Source of the DNA: Fluviicola sp.
GTDB taxonomy: Bacteria; Bacteroidota; Bacteroidia; Flavobacteriales_D; Crocinitomicaceae
Assembly: GCA_029866325.1 (NCBI GenBank)
Contig: JARWZO010000005.1
Location: 279,049-330,138, forward strand
Direction: 5' to 3'
Length of the DNA stretch: 51,090 nt
The translations under genes and the position numbers were made by a program. This document shows positions 15,388-23,337 of the stretch, piece by piece (within the stretch, counting starts at the first letter, position 1; every line of letters starts with the position of its first letter). Under the pieces are notes generated by a model. That model made no database searches. It had not been told where the DNA came from and saw only the letters and a program-made list of their open reading frames with translations.

Positions 15388-18300
15388 TCAGAAAAAAGCC
15401 TTCACTTCCATTCCACCTGCATGCACGGTTTTCGATCCTTCCGACTGGCGTCCGTTGTATTGAATCGACAACTGTAGATTTTTGGAAATAGTGCGCTGAT
15501 AACCGATGCTCCACACCAGATTCTTTCCTGCTTTGAGGGCTTCCAATAATTCAAACCCGAGTGGTGAATTGGCGTTTCCGTCAGAAGTAATTTGGATGAA
15601 ATTAAACTGACCTTGCAAACTTCCTTTTTGTGCCTGGTTGTACTTGGCAGTGAATCCGATATCGCTGACTTTAGCATATTCGCCACCAAATTCGGCGGCA
15701 TTGGTTTTGTCAGAAAACCGGCTTTCGATGCTAAAACGCAACGATGTATTCGGCTGAAATACAAGCGATGGTTTGATGATCCAATAATTTAACCGGTAAT
15801 TTCGACCGGTGGTATAATCAACCGATGAGGTTTTTAAACCTTGCTCAAACGAACTCAAAATACTCCATTCTTTCGAGATGTTCCAGCGACCGTTTACCTC
15901 ATGCGACTCATTGCTTTTCCCATCGTAACCTGTTGCTAACAGGGTTTTCGATTGCACGTTTTGATACGAATAATCGAAGCCAAACAACGAACTGGTGCGG
16001 TTGAAATAAAGCGTGTGCTTCATGTTACTGGAAGTGCTGATGAGGTCGGCATCATCGATACGGCCGTTGAACGGATTGTAAGCATTGAGATTGTCGAACG
16101 AACTGGTTTTGCGTTGAATCCGAAACCGTGATTGAGTAGAAAACCGCGCCATGAACAGTTTAATTCCCTGTTTATTGGCCCAAACGCGTTCCGGACGAAT
16201 AATGAGACTTTGGTTGTATTCGTTGCTATACGTATTGATGTAATCGTTACTAGGCGTAAAAACACGAATGTAACTTGCTTGATCGGCATAAGCGGCCAAT
16301 TCGAATTCGTTGAGATCTTTCACATTGTCGCCGTTGTAATCGATCCAAGTGTAAACTCCTTGACCGTCGTTGACTTTGATGTAAATAAACTCGCGTTTTT
16401 GTTCCAATCCGGCACCGATCTCGTAAAAAGTAGTCAGTGAAACAGCGCTTTTCCACAGTTTTATTTCGTGGTCAACCCGACCATTGGTGGTGTTTTCCGG
16501 TTTCTGAGAAATCAGGTTGGTGTCTAGGATTTCCAACGTTCGGTAATTCCCAACCAATACCAAGCGTTGATTTTTCAACGATTTTAAGGTCCATTCACCA
16601 CTGATGGTGCGTGCTTTGGCGACATTGGTGAGACGTGTACTGTCCGATTTTTTATCCAATCGTTCGCGGTAACTCAAGCGCAATTCACCCATGGTGGTGT
16701 CACCGAAAACCACATAGCCCTGATAATCAAAGAAGGAATAAGAATTCAACGCAAGCAACGAATCGCCGGTATTAAAACGGTTCCATTCTTGGTCGTCTTT
16801 GTAACCGATGCGTATTTTTTTACCAAGTTCCTGCGAAACATCCAGTTTGTGTCGAATGAACTGATTGTCATTAGCCGTTTTTGAACTCAAGGCACTGGCA
16901 TCCCATGTAACGCGCAAGCCTTTCTGTTTCCAGTTGGCGCCACTGTGCAAACGATATCCTGTAAAATCGGTCCCGATCTTAAATTGCTGTGCATTGAGCG
17001 AAACTTGTCCATACTTGATGTGTCCGAGTGCGGAAGAAAGTGTTGAATATACCTGATTTCCTTTGAATCCTTGATTCCGCGTATTCCAGTCACGGTCAAA
17101 TTCAACCGAACGGTATTGCTCAATGGGTTTGAAATACGGATCGAGCGCTTCCACTTCGGCTTTATTGGTCCATGACCATAGTGGAATACTATCACGACCA
17201 AACGGAAGCGTGTGTTCTACTTTCGAGCGGACGGAAAATCCTCTGTCATCGAAACGATCAAGGGTCGAAAACGTATTGAGATCATAAGTGCTCATTCCCA
17301 CCTCGGAAGTCACTTTTAAGCGATCATTAAAGCGATAGGTTCCACCGGCAGTAAATAATTGTTGTTGTTTCGGAGTAATGAGCAGTGAAACAGGAGCGTA
17401 ATCACCCTGTGAAATACCACCGACGGGTTCCACCCATTTGTAAACGCGACCCAGCGCATTGAATTTTTCAAACACATAATCGCCTTTTCCGGGGCCGACA
17501 AACGTAAAATTGACCTTGTACTTGGCCAGGATCGGATCAACGGAAACTACCAATACGCTGTCGTATCCAAGTGAATCGATGAGTTTATAGAGCACCAAGT
17601 TTTCACTGAAACCAACCGAATCGAGTACCAAACTTCTGGCGGCTTGTAAATCATCACCTATGGAAGAAAGCAGGAATTTTTGATCGGAAGTGAGGTTCTG
17701 CTGCAAGGGTTGGTTTTTGGCATCCTGCTCCGAATAAGCGTTGATCCACCAGTCGTACTTTTTGGTGGTCGCAGCGGTAGAAAACTGAAAGAGCGAACGG
17801 GCGTAATTCTGATCGGAATACTGAAATTCGACCACAATACGAATGTCTTTGGTAATGAGTTGTCTTGCGGTGAAGGTGAGTTCGGAAGTATTGTAATCGA
17901 TCACGTAATCGTATTCCTGACCGCGAGTGAGGAGTTTTCCATCGATGAATACGCGTTCCGTTCCCGAAAGCACCACAATGAAAGGTTCGTTTTCATTTCC
18001 ACGCAATCGATACGGACCTTGATTTCCCTCAACTCCCTGAATGATTTGCCGGTTGAATTTTCCTTTCGACAAGGCTCCGCTTACCTGTGTTTTGAGCGAT
18101 TTGTTTTTGTCTTTGATCCAATAATATTCGCCGGTGAGTCCTTGTCCGCGCTTTTTGTAAGTGAGGAAATAACCCTCGGGTTTGGAAATCCAGAAATCGC
18201 CGGCTGTGAGTTTGAACCGGTCGTTGAACAACTGAATAAATACCTGATCAAATTCCTGCAATTTATTGGTATTGCCTTCGGGCTGAATGGGTAAGTTATC

Positions 18301-18834
18301 GTCGGTTACCGAAGCCAACACTTGCAGATTGGGTGTTACATATCCGGAAAGTTCTAGATTGAGCGAAGAATTGACGGATAAATCTTGCCGGTTTCCGAAT
18401 GAGATTCCACGTGAAATACTTCCCGATTTTTGCAAGCCACCTGTTCCCAATAAATCGAGCGCATTATTGGTGGGTTCAATGAGAAATTTCTCACGATCGC
18501 CTTTTGAGATGTTATAAATGAGACTGGTATCGCGGCGAGATTCGGTGTAGGAGAAGCGCACGGGAATAATGCGATAAGCAACCGATAGTTCTTCCGGACA
18601 AGGAGATTTCAGTTCAATTGTGGCACTAGCAAAATCTACTGTATAGGCAGATTCGGGCAACAATTGTTCACCGCATTTGCAACTGATCGAACCCGGATAA
18701 ATGGAAAAAGTATCCAAAGCGATAGAGATAGTATTGGCCGCAACGGATTTTTGGCGCTGTGTACTTAACTGCGCGAAGCTGTTCAACGAAACGAACAGCG
18801 AAAAAAAAACCAACCAAATACAAATCCTCGGCAT
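15388..18834 (-). CDS. Large predicted outer-membrane beta-barrel protein
   Basis: The 1148-aa product has a signal peptide (ends N-S-F-A-Q). An N-terminal domain of about 130 residues includes YTVDFASATIELKSPCP, then comes a conserved block with RGISFGNRQDLSVNSSLNLE and DNLPIQPEGNTNKLQEFDQV. A second conserved block reads EGNQGPYRLRGNENEPFIVV and GTERVFIDGKLL. Long runs of alternating hydrophobic residues continue to a C-terminal phenylalanine, a usual end for outer-membrane barrels. I recognise the block order from a family widespread in Bacteroidota and never given a clear function. It is not long enough to be SprA, although a few motifs are reminiscent. The gene is alone on its strand, 240 bases upstream of the sigma factor. 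Confidence 0.7.
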   Translation of the reverse strand: MPRICIWLVFFSLFVSLNSFAQLSTQRQKSVAANTISIALDTFSIYPGSISCKCGEQLLPESAYTVDFASATIELKSPCPEELSVAYRIIPVRFSYTESRRDTSLIYNISKGDREKFLIEPTNNALDLLGTGGLQKSGSISRGISFGNRQDLSVNSSLNLELSGYVTPNLQVLASVTDDNLPIQPEGNTNKLQEFDQVFIQLFNDRFKLTAGDFWISKPEGYFLTYKKRGQGLTGEYYWIKDKNKSLKTQVSGALSKGKFNRQIIQGVEGNQGPYRLRGNENEPFIVVLSGTERVFIDGKLLTRGQEYDYVIDYNTSELTFTARQLITKDIRIVVEFQYSDQNYARSLFQFSTAATTKKYDWWINAYSEQDAKNQPLQQNLTSDQKFLLSSIGDDLQAARSLVLDSVGFSENLVLYKLIDSLGYDSVLVVSVDPILAKYKVNFTFVGPGKGDYVFEKFNALGRVYKWVEPVGGISQGDYAPVSLLITPKQQQLFTAGGTYRFNDRLKVTSEVGMSTYDLNTFSTLDRFDDRGFSVRSKVEHTLPFGRDSIPLWSWTNKAEVEALDPYFKPIEQYRSVEFDRDWNTRNQGFKGNQVYSTLSSALGHIKYGQVSLNAQQFKIGTDFTGYRLHSGANWKQKGLRVTWDASALSSKTANDNQFIRHKLDVSQELGKKIRIGYKDDQEWNRFNTGDSLLALNSYSFFDYQGYVVFGDTTMGELRLSYRERLDKKSDSTRLTNVAKARTISGEWTLKSLKNQRLVLVGNYRTLEILDTNLISQKPENTTNGRVDHEIKLWKSAVSLTTFYEIGAGLEQKREFIYIKVNDGQGVYTWIDYNGDNVKDLNEFELAAYADQASYIRVFTPSNDYINTYSNEYNQSLIIRPERVWANKQGIKLFMARFSTQSRFRIQRKTSSFDNLNAYNPFNGRIDDADLISTSSNMKHTLYFNRTSSLFGFDYSYQNVQSKTLLATGYDGKSNESHEVNGRWNISKEWSILSSFEQGLKTSSVDYTTGRNYRLNYWIIKPSLVFQPNTSLRFSIESRFSDKTNAAEFGGEYAKVSDIGFTAKYNQAQKGSLQGQFNFIQITSDGNANSPLGFELLEALKAGKNLVWSIGYQRTISKNLQLSIQYNGRQSEGSKTVHAGGMEVKAFF

Positions 18835-18879
18835 TGATGCTAAGGTACTAACGTTTAAGGAAAGTTCTTATTTTGTTGG

Positions 18880-18962
18880 TTGCATATATTGTGGGCATGT
18901 GATTCAGCATGGGCGTGATTTGTATATTAGAATATATGCAAAGAGGCGCGATTCATCGCGCC
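18880..18962. repeat. Palindromic intergenic repeat with GC-rich hairpin
   Basis: TTGCATATATT at 18880-18890 is the exact inverse of AATATATGCAA at 18931-18941. Directly after it comes a GC-rich hairpin, GGCGCGA/TCGCGCC with loop TTCA (about 18945-18962). On the minus strand the second hairpin is followed by TCTTTG and sits 30 bases past the M61 stop, so it may also end that transcript. The GC-rich dyad resembles a short palindrome dispersed in many genomes. Confidence 0.55.
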
Positions 18963-18991
18963 CCTTACATTGAATTTATCTTAATCAGAAT

Positions 18992-20869
18992 CTATTTTCC
19001 TTTTAACCACGATTCACGAATCGCTTTTTTGCTGTCGTCAGATGAAGCATAACCTTCGGCATTTTCTTTCGGTAGTGCTACAATACCCTTCAGACTTACG
19101 GTTTTACCGTCTCTTTTTACCTTCATGGTCATGTTATCACCATCTTTCCATGAAATACTCGCTTCAATCATGGAATTGATGCTTTCGTAATTGTATGCTG
19201 TGCCGTTGATCTCAACAATGATATCACCATCTTGAATTCCCATAGCTTTTGTGAACTCATTGCCTTCGGGTAACCAGAAAATTTCTTTTGTAGTCCCATT
19301 AACGCTGATATAAGGCATCATTTCTCCACCCGACATGAGACCTTTCAAAAATGGATTCCCATCAGTAAGAACGGTTGTTTTGGTAACACCCATTCGCCCG
19401 AAAAATTCTTCGTACGGAATTGGAGTATCACCTGCCACATATTTATCCAAAAATGCGCCAACTTCCGGATAAGTAAGATCGGTTACTTTCGCAAATAACT
19501 CATCGTCTTTAAACGGTTTTTGACTACCGTATTCGTTAGACAACTCTTGCATTAAATTCAAGATTCCTTTTTGCCCATTGCTGTTTTCACGAATCAGGAT
19601 ATCGATACACATGGCAATGAGCGCACCTTTTTGATATACATTCAGGTATTGTTCTTTGAAGTAAGGCTCGAAAACATGCTTACTCATGTAAGTGAAACTC
19701 ATCGAGTCATCCATTTGCATGGAGTTGGCGATTTTCTCCGACATACGTTTGTAGAAATCGTTCTCGTCAATCAACCCTTCGGTTACCTGAAACAAGTTGG
19801 CAAAATACTCGGTCACACCTTCATACATCCACAAGTGTTCAGACATTTGAGGGTCGTTGAAATCGAAGAAATGAATCTCTTCCGAATGCACGGTCAGTGG
19901 TGTTACAATGTGGAAAAACTCATGCGACACTACATCTTTTAGGATTTCTTCCATTGCACCAAGCTCCATATCTTCAGGTAAAACAACCGTTGTAGATGTT
20001 GGATGCTCTAACGCTCCGGTACCTTTTGCATCCTTTGCTTTCGGGTCGGCAAGGTAAATCAAAACAGCATATTTTTTTGTGGAGTTGATGGAACCCAAAA
20101 AGTGCTTCTGAGCCTTCATCATTTTTTCCATAGCCGGAGCGATCTGCGAAACCTTGTACTTCCCGCTTGGCGAATGCAGACTGATGATAATTTCCATTCC
20201 ATCAACTATAAACGACGTATAATTCGGTTTGGAGTACATGATCGGCATTTCAACCAGATTGGCGTAACTTGGCATTTCGAATACGTCTACCGTTTTGCTT
20301 GGATTGGCATCTACCATTGCCGAAACACCTTCCAACCCTTTTGGATGAGTAACGGTTAATTTATAAGGAACCTGCTCTTGACCCTTGAAATATCCAATGA
20401 ATCCGTGGGTGTTGAGCATGAAGTTTTTCTTCGCATTGATATTGGTTCCAGCCGGTGAAAAGATGTCTTTTTTCCCGAAACCTTCACCAACTTCCGTATC
20501 GTATGTGTCATTCACCAAGTACGTTACTTTATTCAGTTTTGAGGCATTTTCGATGATGTAGGTGTTTTGATCTTTCTTTGAAACCGTCAAACTTGCTCCG
20601 CTAGCATCAAACGCTTTTAATCCCTCTATGTAACGACCGTAATTGTCTTCTGAATATGTACCCGGAACTGTTTTAGGAATATGAAAAGTAGCAGTTGAGG
20701 TAGTAAAAACGGGTGTCATTATGGTTACCGATACTTGGTCGTTTTTCACTTTGACCAAATCAATACTTACATTAAAAGCAGCACTTGGTGCAACCTCTTT
20801 CGCATAAGAGGTAAAGCTGACCAATAAACTTGCAAAGGCTAGGCTAAAAAGCGTTTTTTTCATATTCAT
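18992..20869 (-). CDS. M61 family metallopeptidase with PDZ domain
   Basis: The 625-aa product has a signal peptide (ends F-T-S-Y-A) and the M61 layout: an N-terminal beta domain containing P-K-T-V-P-G-T-Y, the zinc site HEFFH (His316, Glu317, His320) with a further Glu350 in MYEGVTEYFA, and a C-terminal PDZ domain (about residues 530-600: GDIIVEINGTAYNYESINSM). M61 enzymes (glycyl-aminopeptidase-like) act on peptides in the periplasm or outside the cell. The substrate here is unknown. A second ATG at 20863 gives the more compact signal peptide MKKTLFSL and is an equally good start. It appears monocistronic; dxs follows upstream on the same strand with a 263-base gap. Confidence 0.9.
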   Translation of the reverse strand: MNMKKTLFSLAFASLLVSFTSYAKEVAPSAAFNVSIDLVKVKNDQVSVTIMTPVFTTSTATFHIPKTVPGTYSEDNYGRYIEGLKAFDASGASLTVSKKDQNTYIIENASKLNKVTYLVNDTYDTEVGEGFGKKDIFSPAGTNINAKKNFMLNTHGFIGYFKGQEQVPYKLTVTHPKGLEGVSAMVDANPSKTVDVFEMPSYANLVEMPIMYSKPNYTSFIVDGMEIIISLHSPSGKYKVSQIAPAMEKMMKAQKHFLGSINSTKKYAVLIYLADPKAKDAKGTGALEHPTSTTVVLPEDMELGAMEEILKDVVSHEFFHIVTPLTVHSEEIHFFDFNDPQMSEHLWMYEGVTEYFANLFQVTEGLIDENDFYKRMSEKIANSMQMDDSMSFTYMSKHVFEPYFKEQYLNVYQKGALIAMCIDILIRENSNGQKGILNLMQELSNEYGSQKPFKDDELFAKVTDLTYPEVGAFLDKYVAGDTPIPYEEFFGRMGVTKTTVLTDGNPFLKGLMSGGEMMPYISVNGTTKEIFWLPEGNEFTKAMGIQDGDIIVEINGTAYNYESINSMIEASISWKDGDNMTMKVKRDGKTVSLKGIVALPKENAEGYASSDDSKKAIRESWLKGK

Positions 20870-21132
20870 TCAGGGTTTATTGTATTATTCTTTTTCGGGG
20901 TGAATCGAAAAATGACTGTTTCGTTTTGTTTAGACTGTATTTTGGGCTTTTTGTTACAAAAAACGGTGTAAATGTTACGTTTAAATTGAAAGATCTTAGA
21001 TTGTTACATCCCAACGATGCCTTAAATAATAGGTTAATGTTAATTCAAACGAATGAAACATGCTTATCAAAAACTGCTGAATTCTTTGTTTGAAGGATAA
21101 ACGAACGATTGACGTGATAAATGGAAGCAGAA

Positions 21133-23091
21133 CTATCCGACTTGTTGGGCATCCTGCTGGGTATCTGAAGATGAAACACCAACCAATTGCAACACTTTCG
21201 TTCTAATAGATTGTGTATCGAATCCACACTGGATGTGCAATTCTTCCACAGTTCCATGATGAATGTAGGTATCCGGAATGCCCAATCGAACCACTTTAGC
21301 ACTGTAATTATGGTCGGCCATAAATTCAATTACCGCAGAACCGAAACCGCCCATAATAGCACCGTCTTCGATGGTAATGATTTTATCGAATTTCGAGAAT
21401 ACTTCGTGCAGCATCAATTCATCAATCGGTTTGGCGAAACGCATATCGTAGTGAGCTGCCGAAACGCCATCTTCTTTGAGTAAAGCAATGGCATCTTGCG
21501 CAAAATTCCCAACGTGACCGATGGTAAGAATTGCTGCGTCTTCACCGCTTGTTAATTTACGACCTGTGCCCACTTTCATGGCTTTCATGGCTGTTTTCCA
21601 TTCGGTCATTACACCGTTTCCACGCGGGTAACGAATGGAAAAAGGACCGTGATTTTCAGCCTGAGCGGTAAACATCATGTTGCGCAATTCTGCTTCGTTC
21701 ATCGGTGCAGCCACAATCATATTCGGAATGGAGCGCATGTATGCAATATCGTAAGCACCATGATGCGTAGCACCGTCGGCGCCAACCAAACCACCACGGT
21801 CAAGACAGAAAACTACTTGCAGGTTTTGCAATGCAACATCATGAATTACCTGATCATAAGCGCGTTGCATAAACGACGAATAAATATTGCAGTACGGAAT
21901 CAATCCTTGAGTTGCCAGTCCGGCCGAGAAAGTCACAGCGTGTTGCTCGGCAATTCCTACGTCGAATGCACGATCGGGCATGGCTTCCATCATAAAGGTG
22001 AGTGAGCAACCCGAAGGCATAGCAGGTGTCACACCCATGATTTTATCATTATTTTCGGCCAATTCAACAATGGTATGACCGAAAACATCCTGATATTTGG
22101 GCGGTTGCGGCGATTTTGGCACCACTTTGATGATTTCACCCGTGTCTTTATTAAACACCCCCGGAGCGTGCCATTTGGTTGGATTTCCCTCTTCGGAAAA
22201 CTTGTAACCCGCACCTTTTCGGGTAATGCAATGCAAGATTTTTGGGCCTGGGATATCTTTTAAATCTTCCAACACTTTGGCCAAACCGATGGCATCGTGC
22301 CCGTCGACCGGACCGAAATAACGGAAGTTCAACGATTCGAAGAAATTACTTTGTTTCAGCAACGAACCTTTCAGCGCATTGGAGATTTTAGAAGCGATGG
22401 TTTGTGCATCAGGACCGAATTTGCTCACTTTCCCCAACAATTTCCAAACTTCGTCTTTTACCTTGTTGTAGGTATGCGAAGTAGTAATGTCGGTAAGGTA
22501 TTCTTTCAGCGCACCCACGTTCGGGTCGATGGACATACAATTGTCGTTGAGTACCACTAGCAGGTTGGCGTCTTTTTCAAATCCGGCGTGGTTTAATCCT
22601 TCAAATGCCAAACCGGCTGTCATGGCTCCATCACCGATTACAGCAATGTGATGACGGTCTTTTTCGCCTTTGTAACGATTGGCAACTGCCATTCCCAAAG
22701 CTGCGGAAATAGAGGTAGAAGAGTGCCCTACACCGAAGGTATCGTATTCGCTTTCGCTGCGTTTCGGGAAACCCGAGATGCCGCCTTTGGTGCGGTTGGT
22801 ATGAAACAATTCACGGCGACCGGTAAGGATTTTGTGTCCGTATGCCTGATGGCCGACATCCCACACCAACTGGTCGTAAGGCGTGTTGAATACGTAATGC
22901 AAGGCAACGGTCAATTCCACCACACCGAGACTGGCACCGAAGTGCGAATTCCCGATTTCGGAAATGACATCTACAATATACTGGCGTAATTCGTCGGAAA
23001 CCTGTGGTAGGTCATCGATACTCACCTGATCGCGAAGATCTTGCGGGATATGGATGTTTTCGAGTAATGGGCCAGCTTTGTATGGATGCAT
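21133..23091 (-). CDS. dxs: 1-deoxy-D-xylulose-5-phosphate synthase
   Basis: This 652-aa thiamine diphosphate enzyme joins pyruvate and glyceraldehyde 3-phosphate to make DXP, the first step of the MEP isoprenoid pathway and a precursor of thiamine and pyridoxal. Visible marks include the opening block S-H-F-G-A-S-L-G-V-V-E-L-T, VWDVGHQAYGHKILTGRR, the ThDP block GDGAMTAGLAFEGLNHAG, GPVDGHD, and IAEQHAVTFSAGLA, followed by the transketolase C-terminal domain. The frame extends 13 residues to an ATG at 23130, but a consensus promoter (-33 TTTG, -7 TAACTTTG) lies inside that extension, so the ATG at 23091 (MHPYKAGPLLENI) is chosen. The last 20 or so residues (SSSDTQQDAQQVG) form a loose tail. 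Confidence 0.97.
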   Translation of the reverse strand: MHPYKAGPLLENIHIPQDLRDQVSIDDLPQVSDELRQYIVDVISEIGNSHFGASLGVVELTVALHYVFNTPYDQLVWDVGHQAYGHKILTGRRELFHTNRTKGGISGFPKRSESEYDTFGVGHSSTSISAALGMAVANRYKGEKDRHHIAVIGDGAMTAGLAFEGLNHAGFEKDANLLVVLNDNCMSIDPNVGALKEYLTDITTSHTYNKVKDEVWKLLGKVSKFGPDAQTIASKISNALKGSLLKQSNFFESLNFRYFGPVDGHDAIGLAKVLEDLKDIPGPKILHCITRKGAGYKFSEEGNPTKWHAPGVFNKDTGEIIKVVPKSPQPPKYQDVFGHTIVELAENNDKIMGVTPAMPSGCSLTFMMEAMPDRAFDVGIAEQHAVTFSAGLATQGLIPYCNIYSSFMQRAYDQVIHDVALQNLQVVFCLDRGGLVGADGATHHGAYDIAYMRSIPNMIVAAPMNEAELRNMMFTAQAENHGPFSIRYPRGNGVMTEWKTAMKAMKVGTGRKLTSGEDAAILTIGHVGNFAQDAIALLKEDGVSAAHYDMRFAKPIDELMLHEVFSKFDKIITIEDGAIMGGFGSAVIEFMADHNYSAKVVRLGIPDTYIHHGTVEELHIQCGFDTQSIRTKVLQLVGVSSSDTQQDAQQVG

Positions 23092-23109
23092 AAACACGTA
23101 TTTAACAAG

Positions 23110-23141
23110 CAAAGTTACGTCTTCGCTCATTGGATAACAAA
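23110..23141 (-). promoter_or_regulatory. Predicted dxs promoter
   Basis: On the minus strand, TTTG (23138-23141) is followed after 20 bases by TAACTTTG (23110-23117), a full match to the Bacteroidota -33/-7 consensus (TTTG, 19-20 bases, TAnnTTTG). Transcription would start near 23103, about 12 bases before the ATG at 23091. Confidence 0.75.
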
Positions 23142-23260
23142 CAAACGGAGGGTTTATTTTGTTCGAAACGTTAAAGAATGTTGTTCCTATTTCATCAATT
23201 CATTCTTAGCTCTTTTACTTTACAATTTATACTCTAAATCCAAAACAGGTATTTCTACCC

Positions 23261-23296
23261 TTCTACAAATAGTTCCATTCTTCTATTCTTGTAGAA
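23261..23296. promoter_or_regulatory. Inverted repeat upstream of the GH72-like gene
   Basis: TTCTACAA (23261-23268) and TTGTAGAA (23289-23296) form a perfect 8-bp dyad 42 bases before the start codon. A near-consensus -7 box TATTCTTG (23284-23291, one mismatch) overlaps the right arm, so the dyad could be an operator or a leader hairpin. Confidence 0.4.
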
Positions 23297-23337
23297 AGAT
23301 TAGGTTCAATTATTTATTCATCAAAAAAAACTTATTT

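Noticed and set aside
17680-18294. Plus-strand open frame of 204 codons opposite the large outer-membrane gene
   Set aside because: It lies wholly inside the minus-strand gene, with no start context or recognisable motif.
15388-18834. Possible SprA (T9SS translocon) identity
   Set aside because: SprA is about twice as long; only a few short motifs are reminiscent.
23086-23337. Upstream extension of the GH72-like frame, which might have supplied a signal peptide
   Set aside because: It overlaps the dxs start and promoter on the other strand, reads as a mix of basic and aromatic residues, and has no signal-peptide order near its start.
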